Source of the DNA: Actinomycetota bacterium
GTDB taxonomy: Bacteria > Actinomycetota > Actinomycetes > Nanopelagicales > Nanopelagicaceae
Direction: 5' to 3'
DNA length: 17,759 bases
Assembly: GCA_009701945.1 (NCBI GenBank)
Contig: WLJF01000003.1
Location: 1 to 17,759 of the forward strand
The position numbers and the translations under genes were made by a program. The notes beneath the pieces are model-generated. The model was given only the letters and a program-made list of their open reading frames with translations, did not search any database and had not been told where the DNA came from. This document shows positions 1 through 7,608 of this stretch, piece by piece. Every line of letters starts with the position of its first letter. Position 1 is the stretch's first letter.

Positions 1-91
1 AGTGATGTATCGAGGAGAATTCATTGCAATCGTTCCCGCAACTACTTCTCGTGAAGATCTAGGGCTATTGATGGCAGGAGTGAAGCCATGA
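1..91 (+). CDS. Nucleoside-type ABC transporter ATP-binding protein, C-terminal end (partial)
   Basis: Only the last 29 residues are in the window, read in frame from base 2 and ending with TGA at 89-91. They begin VMYRGEFIAIVP and end GLLMAGVKP. This is the usual tail of the duplicated-domain ATPases of BmpA/NupA (YufO) type nucleoside or simple-sugar importers: an 'AVMYRGE' strand after the second H-loop, then a 'REELGLLMAG' helix. The stop overlaps the next gene's start as ATGA, and that gene is a matching permease, so the assignment to an importer ATPase is good despite the short length. The protein would sit on the cytoplasmic face and power uptake through the two permeases downstream. 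The rest of the gene, and probably a substrate-binding lipoprotein, lie to the left of the window. Confidence 0.75.
   Translation, partial: VMYRGEFIAIVPATTSREDLGLLMAGVKP
76..80 (+). promoter_or_regulatory. Shine-Dalgarno for the first permease
   Basis: AGGAG lies seven bases before the ATG at 88, inside the end of the upstream ATPase gene. It supports ATG 88 as the start. Confidence 0.6.
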
Positions 92-1239
92 AGTTAAAGA
101 AGCTCATTCTTCCTGCACTCTCATTTGCAATGGCGCTCTTTGTTGGAGGCCTACTCGTTGCGCTCTCTGATTCAAAGGTATTGGCACTTAAGAGCCAACC
201 GTTATCGATGATCGGAAAAGGATTTTCAACTGCAGCAGGAGCCTATTGGGCGCTCTTTCGCGGATCTATCTTTGATCCACAACTGGCAGAAGGACACTTC
301 TTCCAAGGTTTCTATCCGCTTTCTGAAACTCTTGTTGCAGCCTCTCCTTTAATCCTTACTGGATTATCTGTGGCACTAGCATTTCGCGCAGGCCTCTTTA
401 ATATCGGTGCACAAGGACAATTTATTGCAGGTGCAATAGGAGCAAGTTGGATTGGTTTTACATTCGAACTTCCCATTGTTATCCACGCAGTTGCAGCAAT
501 TGTGGTCGCAATGCTCTTTGCGGGACTCTATGGCGGGTTTGTTGGATTCCTCAAAGCTCGAACCGGTGCCCATGAAGTTATTGTGACGATCATGCTCAAC
601 TATGTTGCAGGCTACTTCTTGCTCTGGTTGCTCAGCACAACTGCATTCTTGCGTCCAGGTCGACAAGATCCACTGGCACCTGATGTGCGAGAGAGTGCGC
701 AATTGCCGCATCTGTTTGGCCCTGATCTGCGGGCTAATTTAGGTTTCATCATTGCCTTAATCGCAGCAGCCGCAATCTGGTGGCTTCTAAGTCGTAGTAC
801 GTGGGGATTTAGATTCCGCGCAGTTGGTGCAAATGCTGCAGCATCCCGCACCGCAGGTATCTCTGTCGCTCGCGTGACAACGTCAGTGATGTTTATTGCA
901 GGCGCTCTTGCAGGTCTTGGTGGAGCAGTTCAAATTCTTGGTTCAGAACCTGCGATGACTTCAGGTGTGGGTGGAAGTTTTGGTTTTGATGCAATCACTG
1001 TGGCTCTCCTAGGTCGTGCAACACCAATCGGAACAGTCTTTGCAGCACTTCTCTTTGGCGCATTACGTGCCGGCGGATTAACCATGCAGGCAAGTACGGA
1101 AACGCCACTTGATCTTGTCTTAGTGATCCAGGCCTTAGTAGTTCTCTTTATCGCAGCACCTGCGCTGATTAAATCTCTCTTCCGCCTCAAGAATGTCGAT
1201 GAGGGTACAACCGTTGCTTCGAAGGGATGGAATGGCTAA
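88..1239 (+). CDS. Nucleoside ABC transporter permease 1 (NupB/YufP-like)
   Basis: A 383-residue integral membrane protein of the BPD_transp_2 family (LivM/RbsC/NupB type), predicted to form half of the channel of a nucleoside importer. An N-terminal hydrophobic segment spans about residues 7-28 and further hydrophobic stretches lie near 82-102, 108-125, 130-155, 163-185, 217-237, 266-285, 302-325 and 340-362. The family motif LFNIGAQGQF is at 103-112. A cytoplasmic coupling loop, RAVGANAAASRTAGI, is near 244-258, followed by FIAGALAGLGGA. The start overlaps the ATPase stop (ATGA) and follows a good Shine-Dalgarno. The substrate is inferred from the linked nucleoside catabolic genes cdd, deoA and add; the family also includes ribose and other sugar transporters. 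The next permease overlaps its stop codon by one base. Confidence 0.85.
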   Translation: MKLKKLILPALSFAMALFVGGLLVALSDSKVLALKSQPLSMIGKGFSTAAGAYWALFRGSIFDPQLAEGHFFQGFYPLSETLVAASPLILTGLSVALAFRAGLFNIGAQGQFIAGAIGASWIGFTFELPIVIHAVAAIVVAMLFAGLYGGFVGFLKARTGAHEVIVTIMLNYVAGYFLLWLLSTTAFLRPGRQDPLAPDVRESAQLPHLFGPDLRANLGFIIALIAAAAIWWLLSRSTWGFRFRAVGANAAASRTAGISVARVTTSVMFIAGALAGLGGAVQILGSEPAMTSGVGGSFGFDAITVALLGRATPIGTVFAALLFGALRAGGLTMQASTETPLDLVLVIQALVVLFIAAPALIKSLFRLKNVDEGTTVASKGWNG

Positions 1240-2516
1240 TGAGTACTGTTGAAGTGCGCGCTCTCTCTGCACCAGAACGTCGTCGCAAGCGCGGGATTAT
1301 CACGATGGCAAGCCTTGGAGCATTCGCTCTTGTCATCTTTGGTCTACTTCCAAAGACGGGAGAACCTGTCACCTATAGCTTCGTGTTGGGCAACGAGTGG
1401 GTACTTGCAAAAGAGATCATTGTTAATTCAAAGACTGGCGGACTCTTCTGTGCAGTAATTTCCTTGTTGGCCGTGGGAATTGCAACGCTACAGTTCCGTG
1501 CTCGCAAAACTAGCCGTGCAGCGAGTGCGCTCTTTGGTGCATCTTTTCTCATGTCATTTCTTTGTTGGGCAGCTGCAGGTAAGTTCATTCCATTCACAGG
1601 ACTTCTGCAAGGTGCGCTCTTCCTCTCTGTTCCATTGATCTTCGGAGCTATGGCAGGTGTGCTCTCTGAGCGCTCAGGAGTAATCAATATCGCTATCGAA
1701 GGACAGTTACTTGCTGGCGCATTTATGTCTGGAGTCATTGCATCTCTTACACAGAACAAGATTGCTGGACTTGTTGTGGCACCTTTTGCAGGAGCTGCAA
1801 TTGCGTGGCTACTTGCAGTCTTTGCGATTAAATATGGAATAGACCAAGTAGTTCTTGGCTTTGTGCTCAATGTTCTAGTCATTGGACTTACTGGCTTCCT
1901 CTATAAGAAATTGCTTATTCCTTACCAATCAACGTGGAACTCAGGTGGCACATTTGCACCTATTGAAATACCGATACTTTCGAAAATTCCCGTCATTGGA
2001 CCGACCCTCTTTGCCCAGAGCATCATTGTTTATCTGATGTATGTGGCTGTGATCGTTATTCACGTTGCCCTCTTTAAATCTAAATGGGGCCTACGCACTC
2101 GCTCTGTAGGAGAACATCCAACGGCTGCTGAATCTGTTGGAATCGATGTGAATAAAATCCGTTTCCGCAATGTTCTTATTGCAGGTGCTGTTGCAGGTCT
2201 TGGTGGAGCATTCTTCACACTTGGTGCGGTTGGCTCCTTTAGTAAGGAGATGACAGCAGGTAAAGGATTCATCGCACTTGCCGCTCTTATCTTCGGTCGT
2301 TGGAGTCCACTTGGAGCAGTAGCTGCTGCACTCATCTTCGGCTTTGCAGATAACTTGCAAGGATTACTCACCATCACAGGAACACCAATTCCATCTGAAT
2401 TTATGTTGATGGCTCCTTACATTGCAACAATCATCGCTGTCTCAGGCTTTGTCGGCAGGGTTCGAGCGCCTGCAGCAGATGGCGTTGCCTATAAACGTGG
2501 AGGCGGTTCTCACTAA
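1239..2516 (+). CDS. Nucleoside ABC transporter permease 2 (NupC/YufQ-like)
   Basis: A 425-residue membrane protein, the second permease of the same importer. The family motif GVINIAIEGQ is at about 147-156, a coupling loop RSVGEHPTAAESVGIDV lies in the second half, and LIAGAVAGLGGAF parallels the same segment in permease 1. I chose ATG 1239, which forms a TAATG overlap with the upstream stop and has AAGGGA about eleven bases upstream. The alternative in-frame ATG at 1227 would add MEWL and has its purine run too close. The protein is longer than the roughly 320 residues usual for NupC/YufQ: about 110 extra N-terminal residues contain a basic stretch (ERRRKRG) and several hydrophobic segments before the core begins. 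It presumably pairs with permease 1 as a heterodimer. Uptake of nucleosides is inferred from context. Confidence 0.84.
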   Translation: MSTVEVRALSAPERRRKRGIITMASLGAFALVIFGLLPKTGEPVTYSFVLGNEWVLAKEIIVNSKTGGLFCAVISLLAVGIATLQFRARKTSRAASALFGASFLMSFLCWAAAGKFIPFTGLLQGALFLSVPLIFGAMAGVLSERSGVINIAIEGQLLAGAFMSGVIASLTQNKIAGLVVAPFAGAAIAWLLAVFAIKYGIDQVVLGFVLNVLVIGLTGFLYKKLLIPYQSTWNSGGTFAPIEIPILSKIPVIGPTLFAQSIIVYLMYVAVIVIHVALFKSKWGLRTRSVGEHPTAAESVGIDVNKIRFRNVLIAGAVAGLGGAFFTLGAVGSFSKEMTAGKGFIALAALIFGRWSPLGAVAAALIFGFADNLQGLLTITGTPIPSEFMLMAPYIATIIAVSGFVGRVRAPAADGVAYKRGGGSH

Positions 2517-2914
2517 TGGAGATCAATTGGGATTTACTGCGCACAGAAGCACTCGGTGCAATGAAGAAGGCGTATTCACCCTACTCAAACTTTCCTGTCG
2601 GTGTTGCAGCCCTTGTCGATGATGGTCGCGTTATTACTGGGTGCAATGTTGAGAACGCGAGTTACGGATTAACTCTCTGCGCTGAATGCGGATTGGTCTC
2701 TACTCTGATCGCTTCCGGTGGTGGACGTCTTGTGGCATTTGTATGTGTTGATATTGCGGGAAATCCTTTGATGCCATGTGGGCGCTGCCGCCAGCTCTTG
2801 CAAGAACATGGAGGCTCTAAGTTGCAGATGGCGACCAATGAAGGCATTAAGACTCTCGGTGATCTACTTCCATGGGCATTTGGCCCTGAAGAGATGAACG
2901 AACGCTTGTCATGA
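2516..2914 (+). CDS. cdd: Cytidine deaminase
   Basis: A 132-residue protein of the small homotetrameric cytidine deaminase class, which converts cytidine and deoxycytidine to uridine and deoxyuridine with release of ammonia. The zinc site is complete: CAE at residues 55-57 supplies a zinc cysteine and the catalytic glutamate, and PCGRC at 87-91 supplies the other two cysteines (C88, C91). The substrate-binding stretch CNVENASYG is at 43-51 and SPYSNFPVG at 21-29. ATG 2516 overlaps the permease stop as TAATG, with GGAGG at 2499-2503 twelve bases upstream. Its TGA overlaps the start of deoA. The product uridine or deoxyuridine is the substrate expected for the next enzyme, so the order follows the pathway. 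Confidence 0.95.
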   Translation: MEINWDLLRTEALGAMKKAYSPYSNFPVGVAALVDDGRVITGCNVENASYGLTLCAECGLVSTLIASGGGRLVAFVCVDIAGNPLMPCGRCRQLLQEHGGSKLQMATNEGIKTLGDLLPWAFGPEEMNERLS

Positions 2915-4194
2915 TGGAACCTTTTGCAGCTGTTGAAATCATTGCCGCTAAACGTGACCATAACGAGTTAACGGATCTACAAATCGATTGGATCATCGAC
3001 GCCTATACACGCGGCGTTGTTGCAGATGAACAGATGTCTGCACTACTTATGGCAATTCTGCTCAACGGTATGAACTCTCGCGAAATTTCCCGCTGGACCA
3101 ATGCGATGATCAATAGTGGCGAACGTATGGATTGGTCGAAGTTAGATCGTAAGACAGCAGATAAGCATTCAACCGGGGGAGTTGGAGACAAGATCACTCT
3201 TCCACTAGCCCCCCTCGTTGCAGCATGCGGGGGAGCAGTACCTCAACTCTCTGGTCGCGGACTTGGTCACACTGGTGGAACTCTCGACAAACTTGAATCG
3301 ATTCCTGGATGGCGCGCGTCATTAACAAATGATGAGATGTTAAAAGTTCTCCAAGAGACAGGTGCAGTTATTTGTGCTGCAGGTGCTGGTTTAGCACCTG
3401 CAGATAAGAAGCTCTACGCACTACGAGATGTCACAGCAACCGTTGAGGCGATTCCTCTCATTGCATCCTCGATTATGAGTAAGAAGATTGCCGAAGGAAC
3501 TTCAGCACTCGTTCTGGATGTGAAGACTGGAAGTGGCGCATTTATGTCAGATCCTGCAAAGGCATCTGAACTGGCTCGCACAATGGTTCAGCTGGGTAAA
3601 GATGCTGGCGTTAAAACTCGCGCATTAGTAACAGCCATGGATGTTCCACTTGGACTTACAGCTGGCAATGCACTTGAAGTACGTGAATCTGTTGAGGTAC
3701 TTGCAGGTGGAGGTCCATCTGATGTAGTTGAATTAACAATTATCCTTGCACGAGAAATGATTGATGCAGCAGGAATTGTTGGTAAAGATCCAGAGACAGC
3801 GCTTAAAGATGGAAGCGCGATGGATCATTGGCGTCGCATGATTAGCGCGCAAGGTGGAGATCCTGATGCAGCACTTCCTGTGGCACGCGAGACCCATGTT
3901 GTGAAGGCAGCAAATAGCGGAACTATTACAACCATGGATGCGATGAAGGTCGGTGTCAGTGCTTGGAGACTAGGCGCAGGTCGCTCTAAGCAGGGTGAGA
4001 AGGTTCAAGCTGGTGCTGGAATCGAACTCCACGCTAAGCCAGGGGATTACATCGCAGCTGGTGCACCGCTGATGACTTTGCACACGGATGAAGCTGCCCG
4101 CTTTCCTCGCGCTCTGGAAATTCTCGAAGGTGCTGTCACAATAGTTGAAGGTGGAACAGTAAATCGTCTGCCTCTAGTGTTAGAGAGAATTTAA
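2911..4194 (+). CDS. deoA: Thymidine / pyrimidine nucleoside phosphorylase
   Basis: A 427-residue protein matching the usual 430-440 residues of the thymidine/pyrimidine nucleoside phosphorylase family. It cleaves thymidine, deoxyuridine and possibly uridine with phosphate to the base plus (deoxy)ribose 1-phosphate. The phosphate-binding motif KHSTGGVGDK is at 85-94, and the family signature SGRGLGHTGGTLDKLE is at 114-129. Downstream, APADKKLYALRDVTATVE is the conserved alpha/beta-domain stretch. Two tandem ATGs (2911 and 2914) are possible starts; 2911 overlaps the cdd stop as ATGA. There is no close Shine-Dalgarno, so translational coupling is likely. A perfect inverted repeat lies inside the gene at 3377-3403. 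Whether the enzyme is strictly thymidine-specific (DeoA) or broader (Pdp) cannot be told from motifs alone. Confidence 0.93.
   Translation: MMEPFAAVEIIAAKRDHNELTDLQIDWIIDAYTRGVVADEQMSALLMAILLNGMNSREISRWTNAMINSGERMDWSKLDRKTADKHSTGGVGDKITLPLAPLVAACGGAVPQLSGRGLGHTGGTLDKLESIPGWRASLTNDEMLKVLQETGAVICAAGAGLAPADKKLYALRDVTATVEAIPLIASSIMSKKIAEGTSALVLDVKTGSGAFMSDPAKASELARTMVQLGKDAGVKTRALVTAMDVPLGLTAGNALEVRESVEVLAGGGPSDVVELTIILAREMIDAAGIVGKDPETALKDGSAMDHWRRMISAQGGDPDAALPVARETHVVKAANSGTITTMDAMKVGVSAWRLGAGRSKQGEKVQAGAGIELHAKPGDYIAAGAPLMTLHTDEAARFPRALEILEGAVTIVEGGTVNRLPLVLERI
3377..3403. repeat. Perfect 11-bp inverted repeat within deoA
   Basis: The left arm CTGCAGGTGCT (3377-3387) and right arm AGCACCTGCAG (3393-3403) are exact reverse complements around a 5-base loop GGTTT. 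In the mRNA this would form a strong hairpin. No T run follows, so it does not look like an intrinsic terminator. It falls in the codons for the conserved GAGLAPADK stretch, so it may be a by-product of codon choice. Confidence 0.7.
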
Positions 4195-4197
4195 GTA

Positions 4198-5292
4198 ATG
4201 AGTGACTTAACAAAGAAGCCAACAGCAGAGCAGGTGAAGCGCTTACCTAAAGCACTTCTGCATGATCACCTCGATGGTGGGCTACGTCCTCAAACAATTA
4301 TTGATATTGCAAAAGAAATTGGCCATGAGCTTCCAACATATGACCCAGTTGAACTTGCTGAATGGTTCCGTAGTTCCTGTGATTCAGGTTCACTCGTTCT
4401 CTATCTTGAAACTTTCGCCCACACTGTTGCCGTGATGCAGCGTAAACAGGACATCGTGCGCGTGGCTCGTGAATGCGCAGTTGATTTAGCGCGTGATGGC
4501 GTTGTCTATGCCGAAGTCCGCATGGCACCAGAACTCATCACCGAAAAGGGTTTAACGCTCTCACAAGCAATTGAGGCAATACTTGAAGGATTCCGTGAAG
4601 GAGAAGCGGAAGCAAAAGCTGAAGGAAATGTTATCCGTGTGATGACGCTGCTTTGCGGAATGCGCCAAAATGAACTTTCGCAGGAAGTAGCAGAACTTGC
4701 AGTGAAGTATCGCGATCAAGGTGTTGTTGGATTTGATATTGCAGGCCCAGAAGATGGATTCCCGCCAAGTGATCAGCTCGATACTTTTGAGTTCTTACGT
4801 CGCGAAAATGCACACTTCACCATCCATGCTGGTGAGGCATATGGACTTCCTTCTATCTGGGAAGCAATTCAATTATGTGGTGCTGAGCGCTTAGGCCACG
4901 GAGTTCGCATCACTGACGATATCGATTTCAATCACACGCCACCGCGCCTTGGTCGGCTTGCTGCATATGTTCGCGATCGCCGCGTTCCTCTTGAGATGTG
5001 TCCATCATCAAATATTCAGACAGGTGTTGCAGATTCATTTGCTCACCACCCGCTTGCGCGCCTTGCAAAGCTTCGCTTCCGAGTCACCATCAATACAGAT
5101 AATCGTCTTATGTCAGCAACTTCTATGAGTCGCGAGATGACGGAGATGGTTAATCAATGCGATTGGACTTTCCAGGACTTACAGCGTGTGACCATTAATG
5201 CGCTCAAGAGCTCATTTATTCCATTTGAAGAGCGTCTTGCCATTATTGAAAGCGTTGTGAAGCCGGCCTACCTAAAGATTGCTGGAGAGTAA
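4198..5292 (+). CDS. add: Adenosine deaminase
   Basis: A 364-residue zinc-dependent adenosine deaminase, converting adenosine and deoxyadenosine to inosine and deoxyinosine. The metal and catalytic residues are present: HDH at 22-24 (H22, H24), HAGE at 210-213 (zinc histidine H210, catalytic E213), the GHG histidine H234 and zinc aspartate D301. In place of the classical Asp-Asp pair after 'NT', this protein has D301-N302 within INTDNRLMS, a variant I recall from other actinobacterial Add proteins. [11 protein letters not shown] is at 266-276. The start is ATG 4198, three bases after the deoA stop. The inosine produced fits the purine nucleoside phosphorylase encoded in the opposing operon. 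The stop is four bases from the stop of the converging gene, with no clear terminator. Confidence 0.94.
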   Translation: MSDLTKKPTAEQVKRLPKALLHDHLDGGLRPQTIIDIAKEIGHELPTYDPVELAEWFRSSCDSGSLVLYLETFAHTVAVMQRKQDIVRVARECAVDLARDGVVYAEVRMAPELITEKGLTLSQAIEAILEGFREGEAEAKAEGNVIRVMTLLCGMRQNELSQEVAELAVKYRDQGVVGFDIAGPEDGFPPSDQLDTFEFLRRENAHFTIHAGEAYGLPSIWEAIQLCGAERLGHGVRITDDIDFNHTPPRLGRLAAYVRDRRVPLEMCPSSNIQTGVADSFAHHPLARLAKLRFRVTINTDNRLMSATSMSREMTEMVNQCDWTFQDLQRVTINALKSSFIPFEERLAIIESVVKPAYLKIAGE

Positions 5293-5296
5293 GAGC

Positions 5297-6148
5297 TTAA
5301 ACTCCGACTGAATGCCAGACAGTTTTAGACTCCATAAAGGCAAGGATGCGCGCAGGAGTTTTTCCTGATCCAAATGAATGAATCCGCTTGAGGTTCTCAG
5401 CTCCTGCCTCCTTGAGTGCTCCATGCTTCTTCTTCTGAATTCCAGAGATATCAAAGCCATCAATATCCATATGAGATGCTGCCCATGGAGCGAGTTCATC
5501 GAGTGAGCCAGTGAGAATATTGATGACACCAGCAGGAAGATCACTTGTGGCAAGAACTTCAGCAAATGACATTGCAGGAACTGCCAAGCCGCCTGGAACG
5601 AGCACAACAGAGGTGTTGCCTGAAACTACTGCCGCGGCAATCGCATCGATAAATTCAAGGAAGCTATCTGAGGATGCAATTGCAACCACTCCTTGAGGTT
5701 CAGAGATAGAGAAGTTAAAGAACGGTCCTGAGACGGGGTTTGTTGCACCGCTGACTGCTTGAAGTTTGTCACTCCAACCTGCATACCAAACCCATCGATC
5801 GATTGCTTCAGCAACCAAAGCCTTAGCCTTTGCAGGAGTTACATGAGAGGTGAAAACAATCTCTGATTCGAATTGATCTGCTCGCCCTTCAAGCATCTCA
5901 GCAATGCGATAAAGAATCTGTCCACGGTTATAGGCAGTTGCCTTTGACCAACCAGATTGCGCTGCGCGAGCAGCGGTCACTGCATCACGCAAATCTTTAC
6001 GAGATGCAAGTGCTGGGTTTGCAATAAAGTCACCATTTTTTGCAGTCACTTCAAAGACGCGCCCTGATTCACTGCGGGGGAAAGCACCATTGATAAAGAG
6101 TTTGTATGTCTTCTTTACTTCAACGCGAGACTCTTTCTTAGTAGCCAT
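5297..6148 (-). CDS. Short, catalytically dead aldehyde dehydrogenase-like protein (ALDH16 C-domain-like)
   Basis: A 283-residue protein resembling the N-terminal and NAD-binding parts of an aldehyde dehydrogenase but lacking the catalytic domain. YKLFINGAF near 15-23 and an ALDH-like helix RDAVTAARAAQSGWSK near 53-68 show the family. The lysine of the 'LKPAE' motif is lost (VVLVPGGL), 'FTGST' is replaced by FDISG, no 'LELGGK' glutamate is visible, and the whole protein contains no cysteine, so it cannot be a thiol-dependent dehydrogenase by itself. The gene begins directly after the TAA of the full-length ALDH, in the same frame. I infer a structural or regulatory partner, comparable to the second domain of two-domain ALDH16 enzymes. 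It ends with FMESKTVWHSVGV. Its stop faces that of add across four bases. Confidence 0.75.
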   Translation of the reverse strand: MATKKESRVEVKKTYKLFINGAFPRSESGRVFEVTAKNGDFIANPALASRKDLRDAVTAARAAQSGWSKATAYNRGQILYRIAEMLEGRADQFESEIVFTSHVTPAKAKALVAEAIDRWVWYAGWSDKLQAVSGATNPVSGPFFNFSISEPQGVVAIASSDSFLEFIDAIAAAVVSGNTSVVLVPGGLAVPAMSFAEVLATSDLPAGVINILTGSLDELAPWAASHMDIDGFDISGIQKKKHGALKEAGAENLKRIHSFGSGKTPARILAFMESKTVWHSVGV

Positions 6149-7597
6149 TTATTTCGCCCCGGTTTCTTTACCATTTTTTAAATATGCAGCTAATCCATGC
6201 TTACCACCTTCGCGGCCCCAGCCAGATTCTTTATAACCACCGAAAGGCGATGCCGGATCAAACTTATTGAAGGTATTGGCCCAGATGACACCGGCCTTGA
6301 GGTGTTGGCTTGCCCAGAAAATACGGGAGCCTTTCTCGCTCCAGATTCCTGCAGATAATCCAAAGGGAGTGTTATTGGCCTTATCCATCGCCTCTTGTGG
6401 GGTTCTAAAGGTTAAGACTGAAAGGACTGGACCGAAAATTTCTTCTTGAGCAATGCGATGGGCTTGTGTGACCCCGGTAAAGATTGTGGGAGCAAACCAG
6501 AAACCCTTATTGGAGAGATCGCACTGTGGGCTCCATCTTTCAGCACCTTCAGCATCACCAATAGCAGAGAGCTCCTTGATTTTTATGAGCTGTTCTTTTG
6601 AATTGATTGCACCAAGATCTGTGTTCTTATCGAGGGGATCGCCCACACGAATCTTTGCCATTCGCACCTTAAGCTTTTCAATAATCTCTTCAGCAATACT
6701 TTCCTGCACAATCAGGCGTGAGCCTGCGCAGCAGACATGGCCTTGGTTGAAGAAGATTCCGTTAACTATGCCTTCTACAGTTTCATCGACAGGTGCATCG
6801 TCAAAGACGATATTTGCACCTTTGCCACCAAGCTCAAGAGTTGCCTTCTTATCCGTTGAAGCAATCGCACGAGCAATCTTCTTACCAACTTCAGTAGAAC
6901 CTGTGAATGCAATTTTATGTATTCCTGGGTGGTTAACGATTGCACTACCCGTGGAACCATCGCCGGTGACAATATTGACAACACCATCAGGAAGTTCTGC
7001 TTGCTGGCAGACTTCAGCGAAGAGAAGCGCAGTAAGAGATGTGGTTTCAGCTGGTTTAAGAACTACTGTGTTACCTGTTGCAAGTGCAGGTGCGACTTTC
7101 CATGCAAGCATAAGTAGCGGGAAATTCCACGGGATGATCTGTCCTGCAACACCATAGGCCTTAGGGTTATGACCGAGGCCGGCATAATCTAATTTGTCAG
7201 CCCACCCAGCGTGATAGAAGAAGTGTGCTGCAACGAGTGGAATATCTATATCGCGGGTTTCGCGGATTGGCTTTCCATTATCAAGAGTTTCAAGAACTGC
7301 GAACTCACGTGCTCGCTCTTGAAGAATACGTGCAATGCGATAGAGGTACTTTCCCCGCTCCTTGCCAGATAACTTCGACCACGTTTTTGTATATGCCTTC
7401 TGCGCAGCCATCACAGCTTTATCAACATCTGAAGTTCCACCTAAAGCGATATGGCTCAAGATTTCTTCAGTTGCAGGATTGATGGTGGGAAAATGCTTCT
7501 TTCCAGCGACAAAGGAGCCATTGATGAAGTGGCCATACTTAGGCTTGATGGAGACGATGGATCGAGATTCAGGCGCCGGAGCGTATTCAAAAGTCAT
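6149..7597 (-). CDS. NAD(P)-dependent aldehyde dehydrogenase (catalytic)
   Basis: A 482-residue, full-length aldehyde dehydrogenase. The oxyanion asparagine is in PWNFP (N158), the cofactor lysine in LKPAE (K181), the Rossmann turn FTGSTEVG at 231-238, the general base E255 in TLELGGK, and the nucleophile is C289 in NQGHVCCAGSR; C290 follows it. All the essential residues are therefore present. It lies directly after deoC, eleven bases from the DeoC stop to ATG 7597, with AAGAGG at a good distance. The most likely physiological substrate is the acetaldehyde released by DeoC, oxidised to acetate; this is inference from position. A CoA-acylating activity is less likely, because this fold and the E255 general base fit hydrolytic ALDHs. 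It abuts, in frame, a non-catalytic ALDH-like gene downstream. Confidence 0.9.
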   Translation of the reverse strand: MTFEYAPAPESRSIVSIKPKYGHFINGSFVAGKKHFPTINPATEEILSHIALGGTSDVDKAVMAAQKAYTKTWSKLSGKERGKYLYRIARILQERAREFAVLETLDNGKPIRETRDIDIPLVAAHFFYHAGWADKLDYAGLGHNPKAYGVAGQIIPWNFPLLMLAWKVAPALATGNTVVLKPAETTSLTALLFAEVCQQAELPDGVVNIVTGDGSTGSAIVNHPGIHKIAFTGSTEVGKKIARAIASTDKKATLELGGKGANIVFDDAPVDETVEGIVNGIFFNQGHVCCAGSRLIVQESIAEEIIEKLKVRMAKIRVGDPLDKNTDLGAINSKEQLIKIKELSAIGDAEGAERWSPQCDLSNKGFWFAPTIFTGVTQAHRIAQEEIFGPVLSVLTFRTPQEAMDKANNTPFGLSAGIWSEKGSRIFWASQHLKAGVIWANTFNKFDPASPFGGYKESGWGREGGKHGLAAYLKNGKETGAK

Positions 7598-7602
7598 TCT
7601 GG

Positions 7603-7608
7603 CCTCTT
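7603..7608 (-). promoter_or_regulatory. Shine-Dalgarno for the catalytic ALDH
   Basis: AAGAGG on the minus strand lies five bases before ATG 7597, partly overlapping the gap after the deoC stop. It supports this start. Confidence 0.6.

Noticed and set aside
1373..1882. A 169-codon open frame on the minus strand opposite permease 2
   Set aside because: It mirrors a clear membrane protein gene, shows no recognisable domain and has no ribosome-binding site or context.
5286..5304. Possible terminator hairpin between add and the pseudo-ALDH gene (GAGT ... ACTC around AAGAGCTT)
   Set aside because: The inner pairing leaves only a two-base loop and a mismatch, and no T run follows on either strand.
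5297..6148. The short ALDH-like gene as a recent frameshifted or truncated pseudogene
   Set aside because: It has an intact reading frame, a distinct C-terminus (FMESKTVWHSVGV) and replaced, not just deleted, active-site motifs, and it is tightly placed in the operon. This suggests a maintained protein.
6453..7157. A 234-codon open frame on the plus strand antisense to the catalytic ALDH
   Set aside because: Its translation is low-complexity serine/proline/alanine-rich without family motifs, and it lies entirely opposite a gene with all ALDH active-site residues.
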